Below are positions 53,701 through 62,461 of a DNA stretch of 64,000 nucleotides, one piece after another (position 1 is the first letter of the stretch; every line of letters starts with the position of its first letter). The stretch spans positions 1,488,001 to 1,552,000 of the forward strand of contig NZ_CP102262.1 of NCBI RefSeq assembly GCF_025147325.1. Direction: 5' to 3'. A program made the position numbers and the translations under genes. The stretch comes from Bacteroides stercoris ATCC 43183. Its GTDB lineage: Bacteria; Bacteroidota; Bacteroidia; Bacteroidales; Bacteroidaceae. Below the pieces are notes generated by a model. That model saw only the letters and a program-made list of their open reading frames with translations, was not told the origin of the DNA and ran no database searches.

Positions 53701-53888
53701 TGAGTGACGTATTTTGTAAGTGGTCACACTTGAATGACCGCAACAGCCGCCTATCTGTATTTTTGAGTGGAGAAAATTTGGCAACTATCACCAGATATTC
53801 TGGTATGGACCCTGAATGCGGGGGGTGGGATGCTTTGAAGTATCCGGTATCTCGTGTATTCTCTTTAGGAGTAAAACTGACTTACTAA
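50742..53888 (+). CDS. SusC/RagA TonB-dependent transporter (mannose-type PUL)
   Basis: A 1,048-residue outer-membrane importer. A signal peptide ending IAYSQ is followed by a carboxypeptidase-regulatory-like domain (about 27-105), the TonB box LDEVVVLGYG, the plug (about 115-225) and the 22-strand barrel, ending with the usual aromatic-containing terminal strand (SLGVKLTY). It is intact, unlike the heparin-PUL SusC. It is followed by its SusD partner after 11 bases. The SusC/D pair would import mannose-containing oligosaccharides for the enzymes downstream; the substrate comes from context. Confidence 0.94.
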   Translation: MKQVNLGFYRMVLFLLLGLFTSVIAYSQQISVKGIVKDQIGEPVIGANVLVRGTTNGVITNVNGEFILSASKSDVLVVSFVGYTTQEIPVSEKQMTIVLKEDTELLDEVVVLGYGANTRKQDLSASVGIISNTDELAARPVTSTESMLQGQLPGVTIQADGGDPTSTPNIVIRGQGSQNGDNVLWVVDGVPGAPITSMNDIESIVVLKDAASAAIYGAQSGAGGVVLVTTKKAKEGAPTLTYDGTFGFRQATNLIEPLNAEEQVEMRRRSYENAGQALPDGWNVTKNPWVGTTRTDWMDAIFRTAFYQRHNIALNVGTDKSSSRLSLSFDNDQGTLINTYKKNLALRYNGKMQLNKWITISEDLVWKNTTSRSKETDNDAYTGPILSAVYMPASATIYNPLDGSYGGTTTEDPAYIEKYGSNFADAHGDAVNPVRLLEAENLYNKTSDVWSTTSLEIGNVLPGLKFVSRFTYNLQNYYYKKFNPIRDEVGKPNLSNNVQEQSYRMDAWKTENTLTYDNTFGKHTVGALFSTTADHYSKRGLEAIGKDLSSEAVYLQYMAYANSTEVLDYLTGPDANVSMIARLAYSYDDRYFVTASWRRDYAGRLPKEHNFGDFPAVTLGWKISNEKFFKKNDIVNLLKLRASWGRVGNLGSIDYNYKSPLLSKNTYSEQAQYGVTSNQLWNNFAYYSTALNPNLTWETSEQYDLGLDMEMFNNRLSLSMDYFDKRTFNLIQPQPMNWPSTMGLDAMLVNLGEVRNRGFELSIGWNDRINKNFSYFVTGNFSYLKNWVSDIGVKNEDGTPGVWTDDKSFRSVKDIYQTTEGEPLNSFHLIQTAGIFQSDEEAAAYVDKNGKRIQPDAKKGDLKFVDYDGDGTIGFGDRQYMGSATPKTTFAWTLGFTWKKLSFSAMFQGVGGAQAMNVSKYMLLSDVEGNFNRSREILNAWSPDNRGSNIPILSKNDNNGNFSTASDWYLEDASYLRLKNVTLSYDLSDVFCKWSHLNDRNSRLSVFLSGENLATITRYSGMDPECGGWDALKYPVSRVFSLGVKLTY

Positions 53889-53899
53889 TTATAAATTGA

Positions 53900-55579
53900 A
53901 TGAAGATTATGAAAAAGAATATATTATTTGGAGTAGTATGCGTTGCACTACTTACTGCCACTTCTTGTAGTGATTTCCTTGATGTACAACCCGAAGGAGA
54001 TGCCAGAGACAATGCTTATTTCTTAAATGATCAGCAGGCAATTGACGCTGTGGACGGATTATACGAACGTTTTCATCAGGAAGCCATGTATGGTCGAGAA
54101 TTATTTTGGGAGCAGGGTGCTGCTAATGATATAGTTTGGGGAAAAACACGTGATTTCCCGACACTTGCGACGTTTAAATATACAGGTGATGAGTCTCCAT
54201 TACGTACTGTGTTCGAAACCATGTATAAAGTGATTTCCCGTTCTAATTGGGTGATTGATCAATTAGTAGATAAGGAAAAGACTACTGCATTGACAGAAAT
54301 AGAAAACAGGAGTCTTGGTGAAGCCTATTTTACTCGAGGATGGGCACATTTTCTGATGGCTTATCGCTATGGTACAGATAAACAAGGAGTTCCTTTTGTA
54401 CGTTATGAAGATTTTGTAAATGGATATGATAACTCTATTCCACCCCAGCAGGCTTCAGTTATTGATAACTATAAATTGATTATTGAAGATATGGAAAATG
54501 CTAAGAAACGTTTGCCACGTTTCGAAGATTATGATGATAAGGACTTAGGGCGCGCGCATCAGGCAGCAGCTATAGCATTTCAGGTAAAGGTATATGCCTA
54601 CTGGGCCATGTGGGATGAAACGAAATGGGATGAGGTTATTAAATTGGTAGATGAGCTGGAAACGACGTATAATCGTGGTTTGGCAGACACTTTCGATGAA
54701 TTGTTCTCTTCTGACTTCTCAAAATATTGGGGAAAGGAATATTTATGGACTATTCCAGGTACGGGTGGTTCTACTGGAGGAGGTTCTGAATTTCCGGGTG
54801 TTATACTTGAAAATAAAGGTTGGGGCATCTACAATGGTTGGGGACAAATTAAACCGACATATGACATTTATGCGGAAATGCTAAAAGATGGTAAAGAAAA
54901 TGACCGATTGAAACGTTCTATTTTAGAATACGGACAAAAATTCCTATTTTTTGGAGAGGAACGCGAGTTTTATTCAGCGTCCGACATTGAATCAGGTTTC
55001 CAAATTAATAAGTATATGGAACCTTTTGGTTATGCTAATGCTACAACCGAAGGATATGTAAATGCTAATGGTGACTGGCCTACTGCACGAGTTAACTTCC
55101 CGATAATCCGTTTTGCTGAAATGATGCTTTTTCGGGCAGAAGCTTATTTGATGAAGAACCAACCGGATAAGGCTTGGAAAGATTTGAACAGAATTCATGT
55201 ACGCGCTTGTGGTCTTTCTTTACCATCACCAGCTACAATGGAACAGTTGTATCATGAACGTCGTTGTGAATTAGCATTTGAATTTACCGATCATCTTTTC
55301 GACTTGAAACGTTGGCACCATTCTTCTAATGCAGAAATCAAGGCATTGGCGGAGAAAGAGTTAAATGCTCGTCCTCTCGTTCGTCATTACAAGAACCGTG
55401 GTATGGTCGATACAAATGGAGATGGAAAACCCGATGCTATTGATTATACACATAAAGTTGAGTTTTACACGGATTATACAGACAAAACTTCTTATAAGGA
55501 TTGCTTCATTGTTTTTCCCTATCCGTCTAATCAGATTATAAACTCAAACGGGCAGTTGAAACAAAATATCTATGAGTAA
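53900..55579 (+). CDS. SusD/RagB-family lipoprotein (mannose-type PUL)
   Basis: A 559-residue SusD-like lipoprotein with a signal peptide ending LLTATSC (lipobox Cys) and the usual N-terminal FLDVQPEG. TPR-like helices and the C-terminal ERRCELAFEFTDHLFDLKRW motif are also present. The ATG at 53900 is used; a second ATG three codons on (MKKNILF) gives an equally good signal peptide. It pairs with the upstream SusC and would bind glycan on the cell surface. Confidence 0.93.
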   Translation: MKIMKKNILFGVVCVALLTATSCSDFLDVQPEGDARDNAYFLNDQQAIDAVDGLYERFHQEAMYGRELFWEQGAANDIVWGKTRDFPTLATFKYTGDESPLRTVFETMYKVISRSNWVIDQLVDKEKTTALTEIENRSLGEAYFTRGWAHFLMAYRYGTDKQGVPFVRYEDFVNGYDNSIPPQQASVIDNYKLIIEDMENAKKRLPRFEDYDDKDLGRAHQAAAIAFQVKVYAYWAMWDETKWDEVIKLVDELETTYNRGLADTFDELFSSDFSKYWGKEYLWTIPGTGGSTGGGSEFPGVILENKGWGIYNGWGQIKPTYDIYAEMLKDGKENDRLKRSILEYGQKFLFFGEEREFYSASDIESGFQINKYMEPFGYANATTEGYVNANGDWPTARVNFPIIRFAEMMLFRAEAYLMKNQPDKAWKDLNRIHVRACGLSLPSPATMEQLYHERRCELAFEFTDHLFDLKRWHHSSNAEIKALAEKELNARPLVRHYKNRGMVDTNGDGKPDAIDYTHKVEFYTDYTDKTSYKDCFIVFPYPSNQIINSNGQLKQNIYE

Positions 55580-55633
55580 TCTTTCTCTTTTGGAAGTTTA
55601 CGATTAAAAAGTAGATCATTGCCATTGGTCTTG

Positions 55634-55685
55634 TCTGCAAGGATTGGTGTCTTCTTTGTATGCTGGTTCTTGCAGATTTTTATTA
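55634..55685 (+). terminator. Hairpin with T tract between susD and the enzyme genes
   Basis: TCTGCAAG (55634-55641) pairs with CTTGCAGA (55669-55676), followed by TTTTTATT. The loop is long (27 bases), so it is probably a weak attenuator. It could make the downstream enzymes less abundant than SusC/SusD. Confidence 0.45.
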
Positions 55686-55740
55686 GATTTGTCGAATGAA
55701 GTGTGGTTGTTAACCGAATAATTTTCAAATACATGCTTTG

Positions 55741-58668
55741 ATGAAATTGAATATTTTACATATCTTGTTGTACCTTTTTATATGTAGTGCTTGTAACTCT
55801 GAGGAGAAATTTTCCGTTGATTACGTGGATCCTTTTATCGGTACAGGGTTTCACGGTCATACCTATCCTGGAGCCACCGCTCCTTTTGGTGCAGTGCAGT
55901 TAAGTCCTGATACACGTGTAGGCAATTGGGATGCCTGTGCTGGATATCACTATAATGATACTACCTTGAGGGGGTTTTCACATACCCATCTGAGTGGAAC
56001 TGGATGCATAGATTTGGGTGATATATTATTTCGTCCTACCACCCAAGAACCAAGCTTTACAAATGAGTTCTTCTACAGTCCTGCTAACTTTTCCCATCAA
56101 GACGAAATGGCATCGGCTGGCTATTACTCGGTGCTGTTGAAAGATGAAGGTATAAAGGCTGAATTGACGGCGACCCCTCATGTAGGTATGCATCGTTACA
56201 CTTACCTTACAGGAAATCTTGCTGCTGTAATTGTAGATATGGCACATTCGCTTGATAATGAATATATTTATGAAGCTGAATTAGAGAAAACTGCAGACAA
56301 CGAAATTACGGGTATGCGCCGAACCAGGGGATGGACAGATAATCAATATATTTATTTCGTAGCTCGTTTTTCCAAATCCTTTCAGACTGTAGAGTTTGTG
56401 AAAAATAAGAAGAAAGTGCCTATCAATACCAAGTTGACCGGTACGGATTTACAGGCTATCCTCACATTTGATAACACGAACGGTGAGCCTATTATTGCTA
56501 AAGTGGGATTGTCATTGGTGAGTGTGCAGAACGCGCGTCAAAACATGGAGGCCGAAGTGAAGGATTTCGATTTTGATGCAGTACATACAGCTACTCGAAG
56601 TGCTTGGGAACAACAACTATCTACTATTACTGTGGAGGGTGGTAGTGAAGCCGACAAGGAGAACTTTTATACTGCTATGTATCACGCTATGGTTGTACCT
56701 AATATCGTGAACGATGTTAATGGTGAATATCGTCGCCACGACATGCAGATAGGTAAGTTGCCAATAGGAAGGATCCAATACTCCACTTTCTCCCTTTGGG
56801 ATACTTTCCGTGCATGGAATCCGCTGATGACGTTGATAGATACTGACTTGGTCAATCACATGATAAACTCCTTTCTCGACATCTATGATACTTCAGGGGA
56901 ACTTCCTATTTGGCCGCTTTCTGCTGGAGAAACAGGCACGATGATTGGTTATCATTCAGTATCAGTTATAGCTGATGCCTATTTGAAGGGAATTAGGTCT
57001 TTCGACGCAGAGAAGGCTTTGGAGGCTATGATGATATCCTCCGATAAAAACAAAAAAGGTTCGGACTTTTACGTAAAATATGGTTTTATTCCTTCTAATA
57101 TTAAAAGAGAATCTGTATCTTGTCTGCTTGAATATGCGTACGATGACTGGTGTATTGCACGTATGGCCCAAGAAATGGGAAAAGAAGATATTTATAAAAA
57201 ATACATTGAACGTTCGCAAAACTACATCAATGTGTTTGATGGTGCTACGAGATTCTTTCGCGGAAAGCGTATGGATGGCAATTGGGAATCACCTTTTAAT
57301 CCGCTTGCAGTGGGACGTGCCTATACAGAGGCTACAGCTTGGCAATATCGCTTCTTTGTACCCCATGATGTGAATGGGATGATACAACTTTTTGGCGGTA
57401 AAGAAGAATTTGTTGCTGCTCTTGATGATATTTTCAATACGGATGCAGAGATACATGGCAATCTTGTAGATATCACAGGTTTAATAGGGCAGTATGTCCA
57501 CGGGAATGAGCCTAGTCATCACATCGCTTATTTGTACAATTATGTGGGTGAGCCTTGGAAAACACAGAAAATGTCGCGACGCTTGCTGAACGAGATGTAT
57601 CATCCCACTCCGGAAGGTATTATTGGCAATGAAGACTGCGGGCAGATGTCGGCATGGTATATTCTTTCAAGTATGGGACTTTATTCGGTTTGTCCTGGTA
57701 GCAACGAATATGTTCTTACTACTCCCTTGTTCGAGAAAGTTGTAGTGCATTTGGCTAATGGAAGAACTTTGACGATACTTGCCAATGATCCGCAGAAAAA
57801 TATTTATATTACAAAGGTGGAACTAAATGGGAAACAGATAGATACAAACTTTATTACCTATGACTGTCTGATGAGAGGAGGAGAGTTGCGTTTTACCTTG
57901 TCTGACAAGCCAAATAAGAGCAGAGGTACTGCTGAACAAACTGCGCCTTACTCCTATACCCGAGATAAAGTTGTATCTATCCCTTACGTCGATAAGGATT
58001 TGAATTTATTCCAAGGAAGTGTAGTTGTAGAGCTGGCCACAACCACTCAAGGTGCGAAAATAAGGTATACACTGGACGGAAGCGAACCGACCGAGGAGTC
58101 ATTCCTTTATAAACATCCTTTCAGTTTGAATAAGACGACTCAAGTGAAAGCGAGAGGATTTAAGGAAGGTTATCATCCAAGTAGAGTCTTGTCTATTATA
58201 GCTCTCAAAGCGGAATTGAAGGATGCTCTTTCTGTACATCCTGTACAGAATGGTGTGACCTATAAGTACTTTGAAGGTAATTACCAGAAAGTAACTGACA
58301 TAGAAAAAACACCTTTGTTGAGGACTGGAGTTTTGTCTAAACCTTCTATACAAGGTGCAAGCAGGACAGACCATTTTGGTTACATTTTTTCCGGACTGAT
58401 AAAAGTGCCTGAAAATGGAGTATATACTTTCCAAACTAGTTCAGATGATGGCAGTGTATTATACATTGATAATGAACTGGTAGTGAACAATGACGGTTCA
58501 CATGCTGCAATTCCTGCTACCGGATTCATAGCTTTAGAAAAAGGTTTCCATTCCTATAAGCTCTATTACTTTGAAGATTATGAAGGAGAACATTTGAGTT
58601 GGGCTTGGAAATTGCCTTCTGCTGAAACGTTGGTACCAATTCCTTCTTCTGTTTTGTATGTGGAATAA
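55741..58668 (+). CDS. GH92 alpha-mannosidase with chitobiase-like and PA14 domains, lipoprotein
   Basis: A 975-residue calcium-dependent exo-alpha-mannosidase. The signal peptide ends FICSAC with a lipobox Cys. The GH92 core (about 25-740) has the family segments YVDPFIGTGFHGHTYPG, SGTGCIDLGD, IWPLSAGETGTMIGYHSV, GNEPSHHIAYLYN and GNEDCGQMSAWYILSSMG. A chitobiase C-terminal-like domain (about 745-825, IRYTLDGSEPT) and a PA14 domain (about 845-975, FQTSSDDGSVLYIDNE) follow, both likely glycan-binding. GH92 enzymes remove alpha-1,2, 1,3, 1,4 or 1,6 mannose. The extra domains suggest binding to a bulky or surface-attached substrate. Confidence 0.94.
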   Translation: MKLNILHILLYLFICSACNSEEKFSVDYVDPFIGTGFHGHTYPGATAPFGAVQLSPDTRVGNWDACAGYHYNDTTLRGFSHTHLSGTGCIDLGDILFRPTTQEPSFTNEFFYSPANFSHQDEMASAGYYSVLLKDEGIKAELTATPHVGMHRYTYLTGNLAAVIVDMAHSLDNEYIYEAELEKTADNEITGMRRTRGWTDNQYIYFVARFSKSFQTVEFVKNKKKVPINTKLTGTDLQAILTFDNTNGEPIIAKVGLSLVSVQNARQNMEAEVKDFDFDAVHTATRSAWEQQLSTITVEGGSEADKENFYTAMYHAMVVPNIVNDVNGEYRRHDMQIGKLPIGRIQYSTFSLWDTFRAWNPLMTLIDTDLVNHMINSFLDIYDTSGELPIWPLSAGETGTMIGYHSVSVIADAYLKGIRSFDAEKALEAMMISSDKNKKGSDFYVKYGFIPSNIKRESVSCLLEYAYDDWCIARMAQEMGKEDIYKKYIERSQNYINVFDGATRFFRGKRMDGNWESPFNPLAVGRAYTEATAWQYRFFVPHDVNGMIQLFGGKEEFVAALDDIFNTDAEIHGNLVDITGLIGQYVHGNEPSHHIAYLYNYVGEPWKTQKMSRRLLNEMYHPTPEGIIGNEDCGQMSAWYILSSMGLYSVCPGSNEYVLTTPLFEKVVVHLANGRTLTILANDPQKNIYITKVELNGKQIDTNFITYDCLMRGGELRFTLSDKPNKSRGTAEQTAPYSYTRDKVVSIPYVDKDLNLFQGSVVVELATTTQGAKIRYTLDGSEPTEESFLYKHPFSLNKTTQVKARGFKEGYHPSRVLSIIALKAELKDALSVHPVQNGVTYKYFEGNYQKVTDIEKTPLLRTGVLSKPSIQGASRTDHFGYIFSGLIKVPENGVYTFQTSSDDGSVLYIDNELVVNNDGSHAAIPATGFIALEKGFHSYKLYYFEDYEGEHLSWAWKLPSAETLVPIPSSVLYVE

Positions 58669-58682
58669 TTAAATATATTGTT

Positions 58683-59546
58683 ATGAAAAAAATCATTTTA
58701 TTGTTTCTATCTTTTGGGGTAGTATCCTGCGGGCAAGTGAAACAACAAGTTTCTGAACAGGCGCGTGTTAATGTAATGTCATATAATATCCGCTATGACA
58801 ATCCAGAAGATGGTATGAATAATTGGCAATACCGAAAAGACCGTGCTGCAACGGCTATCCGATTCTATGATGTTGATATATTGGGTACACAGGAAGTGCT
58901 TCACAATCAGTTAGAAGACCTGAAGCAGCGTTTACCAGAATATGGTGTGATTGGTGTCGGGCGTGAAGATGGAAAGGTAAAAGGCGAATATAGTGCTCTT
59001 TGGTACAAAAAAGCGCGTTTTGAGTTACTTGCTTCTGGATATTTTTGGTTGAGCGAAACACCTGAAATTGCTGGTTCTAGAGGGTGGGATGGTGCTTGTG
59101 AACGCATTGCTTCATGGGGTAAATTGAAAGACAAGATTTCAGGAAAGGAATACTTTGCATTGAATACACATCTAGACCATATAGGAGTTGTGGCTCGTCG
59201 TGAAGGAGTGAGCCTTATATTGGACAGAGTGAACGAATTGAGTGACGGATTACCAGTAATTGTAACAGGTGATTTTAATGCAGAGCCAGAATCGGATGTT
59301 ATCAAGCACATGACCGATGCCGAGAATCCAAAGCATCTGCAAGATACACGGCTTATGTCTCCAATTGTTTATGGACCATCATGGAGTTTTCACGATTTTG
59401 GAAAGATACCTTATGATAAACGTCCATTGATAGACTATGTGTTTGTACGCAACGATCTTAAGGTATTGAGATACGGAGTGCTTGCCGAGACAGAAGGATC
59501 AGAGTTTTTATCGGATCATGCTCCGGTGCTGGTTACTGTAGAGTAG
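58683..59546 (+). CDS. Endonuclease/exonuclease/phosphatase-family lipoprotein
   Basis: A 287-residue EEP-fold phosphodiesterase or phosphatase with a lipoprotein signal ending VVSCGQ. All metal and catalytic motifs are present: SYNIRYDN, GTQEVL (Glu), NTHLDH (His), TGDFNAEP (Asp/Asn), DYVFV and SDHAPV. In PULs that degrade yeast mannan, EEP-family proteins occur beside GH92 and GH125 and are thought to act on sugar phosphates. Here it sits 14 bases after the GH92 gene. A role removing phosphate or a phosphodiester from phosphorylated mannose chains is more likely than DNA cleavage. Confidence 0.92.
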   Translation: MKKIILLFLSFGVVSCGQVKQQVSEQARVNVMSYNIRYDNPEDGMNNWQYRKDRAATAIRFYDVDILGTQEVLHNQLEDLKQRLPEYGVIGVGREDGKVKGEYSALWYKKARFELLASGYFWLSETPEIAGSRGWDGACERIASWGKLKDKISGKEYFALNTHLDHIGVVARREGVSLILDRVNELSDGLPVIVTGDFNAEPESDVIKHMTDAENPKHLQDTRLMSPIVYGPSWSFHDFGKIPYDKRPLIDYVFVRNDLKVLRYGVLAETEGSEFLSDHAPVLVTVE

Positions 59547-59688
59547 TTTTCTACTTTTTGAACTTTAGGTTGAAAATAATAAATTTAAGGTTTAGGAGGT
59601 TCATCTTTAGGTTTAGAACTGAATATCTTGTCCTATGTACTATGAATAATAAATAATTTGTAAATGTAACTGATAAAACCAGATAATA

Positions 59689-60828
59689 ATGAAAAAAATA
59701 AGGAAGTGCTGTGTTATAGTATTGTTAGTAGTATTATTCCCTGCTAATATATTTGCACAAGAACGTCGTGATAAAGAACAGACTTATGTGTTGGAGAATC
59801 CCTATGAAGTTAACAAAATAACACCGTTACAAGGGAAGAAGATTAAAAATGTTGTTTTGATGATTGGTGATGGTATGAGTCTTATGCACGTATATTCTGC
59901 TTGGACGGCTAATCGTGGTAAACTTTTTTTGGATAATTGTCAGGCTGTGGGGCTTTCGAAAACCTACTGTGCAAATAAACTGATTACCGATTCTGGAGCA
60001 GGGGGGACGGCCATTGCTACTGGACAGAAAACAAATTATCATAGCGTAGGCGTAGATGTGGAAGGCCGTCCTTTGAAGTCGTTGGTAGACTTTGCTGTAG
60101 GCAAAGATAAATCTGCGGGTATTGCAGTTACTTGTCGCCTTTGGGATGCCACTCCAGCTGATTTTTGTTGCCATAACAAAGATCGTGATGCTGAGGCTGA
60201 AATTGTGGCGGATTATGTGAACAGTAACGTAGACTATGTCTTTGGCGGTGGTGCTAAACTCTTTGAGAATCGTGAGGACGGACGTGACTTGTTCAAGGAG
60301 TTGCGCGACAAAGGTTTTCAAACGCCTCGTAGTTGGGATGAACTGGTAAAAATTAAGAGTGGCAAGGTATTTGCAGTGCCTTATCCAGTGGATGCTCCGT
60401 TGCCTGACGAACGTGGAGACCTTCTTGCCCGTGCGTCGTTAAAAGGTATTGAACTTTTAAGCCAAAATGATAATGGTTTCTTCATGATGATTGAAGGTTC
60501 GCAATTGGATGATTATGGACATTTTAATGATATTAATCTCTTGATGCAGGAAACACATGATTTCGACCGTACTATCGGTGCCATTTACGAATGGGCGGCT
60601 AAGGATGGTGAAACGCTGGTAGTGGTTACCGCCGATCATGAAACCGGTGGTCTTACATTGGTAGATGGTGATTTGAAAGAGGGTAAAATTGTTTGTAAAT
60701 TTTCTACAGGTGGTCATAGTGGTGTAATGGTACCTGTATATGCTTTTGGGCCCGGTGCACAGGAGTTTACAGGTATATATGAGAATACCGCAATTTTTGA
60801 TAAGATAAAGAAACTGCTTAATCTATAA
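59689..60828 (+). CDS. Alkaline phosphatase, periplasmic
   Basis: A 379-residue alkaline phosphatase with a signal peptide ending IFAQ. The metal-binding MIGDGMS (Asp61), the nucleophile Ser102 in TDSGAGGTAIATG, the metal-binding HETGG and the late His in STGGHSG are all present. Its length is that of short Bacteroidetes forms. It follows the EEP gene after 142 bases and precedes the GH63-like gene by 17 bases. Its presence inside a mannosidase PUL suggests it finishes dephosphorylation started by the EEP protein. Confidence 0.94.
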   Translation: MKKIRKCCVIVLLVVLFPANIFAQERRDKEQTYVLENPYEVNKITPLQGKKIKNVVLMIGDGMSLMHVYSAWTANRGKLFLDNCQAVGLSKTYCANKLITDSGAGGTAIATGQKTNYHSVGVDVEGRPLKSLVDFAVGKDKSAGIAVTCRLWDATPADFCCHNKDRDAEAEIVADYVNSNVDYVFGGGAKLFENREDGRDLFKELRDKGFQTPRSWDELVKIKSGKVFAVPYPVDAPLPDERGDLLARASLKGIELLSQNDNGFFMMIEGSQLDDYGHFNDINLLMQETHDFDRTIGAIYEWAAKDGETLVVVTADHETGGLTLVDGDLKEGKIVCKFSTGGHSGVMVPVYAFGPGAQEFTGIYENTAIFDKIKKLLNL

Positions 60829-60845
60829 CTAAAATATTATTTCCT

Positions 60846-62450
60846 ATGCTGAAACATATCTTGTTTACATGTTTACTTTCCTTTTCTGTAACTCCTTTAT
60901 TGAAAGCTCAAAATTGTGGTAATGATGAAATTTATCATTTGCCCTATAAGAATACATATGTAAAAGAACCTTTGGTTACCGAGAACGAGTATCGTGTGGC
61001 CAAACCCGAGGTTATTGAACCGAAGAGTTTTGAAGAAGCTCGGCAGATACTTCCCAATCCGATTTGGGATGGGCATGGAAAAGAAATGGAAATGTATTGG
61101 AGGGCATGGGAAATAGCAGTCGGAAATATTCGTAAGCCACAGTCCGGTTCGGGTTTTGTATCAAGTTATTTGGATACTGCTTACAATGGTAATATCTTCA
61201 TGTGGGATTCTTCTTTCATACTGATGTTTGCACGGTATGGTACACGTTTTTTCCCTTTTCAGCGCACGTTAGATAACTTTTATGCCAAACAACATCCTGA
61301 CGGTTTTATCTGCCGAGAAATTAAAGCAGATGGAGCGGATTGTTTCGAACGATATGATCCGGTAAGCACTGGACCTAATTTGATGCCTTGGTGTGAAATG
61401 GTTTATTACCATCAGTTTGGAGATATGGAGCGTCTGCATAAAGTTTTTCCCGTACTTTGTTCATATTATAAGTGGCTGAGACTTAACCGTACATGGCGTA
61501 ATGGTACTTATTGGTCGAGTGGATGGGGGACAGGTATGGATAATATGCCGCGGGTTCCGAACGGATATAGCCCTATTTATAGTCATGGACATATGGTTTG
61601 GTTAGATACTAATCTTCAGCAATTGTTCATTGCAAATTTATTACTTGAAATGGGATTTTATTTAGAACGCTGGCAAGAGATAGAAGAATTTGAAGACGAA
61701 GCTAAGATGCTGGGAAAGTATATTCATGATAATCTTTGGGATGAAAAGACTGGATTTTTGTATGACCAATATGCTGATGGCACTCTTTGCAAAACCAAAG
61801 GTATAGGTGCTTATTGGGCGCTATTTACCAATGTGTTAGATACAATACAACTAAACCGTATGGTAAAAGAATTGGATAATCCGGAAACTTTTAACCGCAA
61901 GTTCCGTGTTCCTTCTTTGTCGGCAGACCATCCTAAGTATAAGGAAAACGGTCGCTATTGGCAAGGTGGCATCTGGCCGGGTACCAACTACATGGTGATA
62001 CAAGGTCTTGTGAAGAAAGGTTATCGTAAGTTAGCCCGTGAAATAGCTTTGAACCATTATAATGAAGTACTTGAGGTATATAAGAATACGGGTACATTTT
62101 GGGAATACTATTCTCCGGAGAAGGCAGAGCCTGGATTTATGGCTAGAAAGGAATTTGTCGGTTGGTCAGGACTTCCACCTATTGCCGAACTGATAGAGTT
62201 TATAATAGGTATTCGGGGAGATTACTCCAAACAGCAAATTGTTTGGGACATGAACCTGACAGAGGCCAATGGAATAGAACGTTATCCTTTCGGACCAGAA
62301 GGTATTATCAGTTTAAAGGCGGAAGCACGCCGTTCTGTCAATGATGAACCGCACATTACGGTAGATACGAATATTGGCTTTGAATTGTTCGTACTTTATG
62401 GTGAAAAAGAGAAGAAAATTACTGTGCTTCCTGGTAAACACACTTATTAA
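60846..62450 (+). CDS. GH63/MGH1-like glycoside hydrolase, secreted
   Basis: A 534-residue (alpha/alpha)6-barrel hydrolase with a signal peptide ending LLKAQ. Segments resembling GH63 alpha-glucosidase and trehalase-like enzymes are seen: MWDSSFILMFARYG, DGFICREI, SSGWGTGMDNMPR (with a likely acidic catalytic residue), GRYWQGGIWPGTNYMVI and FVGWSGLPPIAELIEF. Activity could be on alpha-glucose caps or on mannosyl linkages; the exact specificity cannot be read from the sequence. It is 17 bases after the phosphatase gene and 11 before GH125. Confidence 0.8.
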   Translation: MLKHILFTCLLSFSVTPLLKAQNCGNDEIYHLPYKNTYVKEPLVTENEYRVAKPEVIEPKSFEEARQILPNPIWDGHGKEMEMYWRAWEIAVGNIRKPQSGSGFVSSYLDTAYNGNIFMWDSSFILMFARYGTRFFPFQRTLDNFYAKQHPDGFICREIKADGADCFERYDPVSTGPNLMPWCEMVYYHQFGDMERLHKVFPVLCSYYKWLRLNRTWRNGTYWSSGWGTGMDNMPRVPNGYSPIYSHGHMVWLDTNLQQLFIANLLLEMGFYLERWQEIEEFEDEAKMLGKYIHDNLWDEKTGFLYDQYADGTLCKTKGIGAYWALFTNVLDTIQLNRMVKELDNPETFNRKFRVPSLSADHPKYKENGRYWQGGIWPGTNYMVIQGLVKKGYRKLAREIALNHYNEVLEVYKNTGTFWEYYSPEKAEPGFMARKEFVGWSGLPPIAELIEFIIGIRGDYSKQQIVWDMNLTEANGIERYPFGPEGIISLKAEARRSVNDEPHITVDTNIGFELFVLYGEKEKKITVLPGKHTY

Positions 62451-62461
62451 AAAGATAATCT

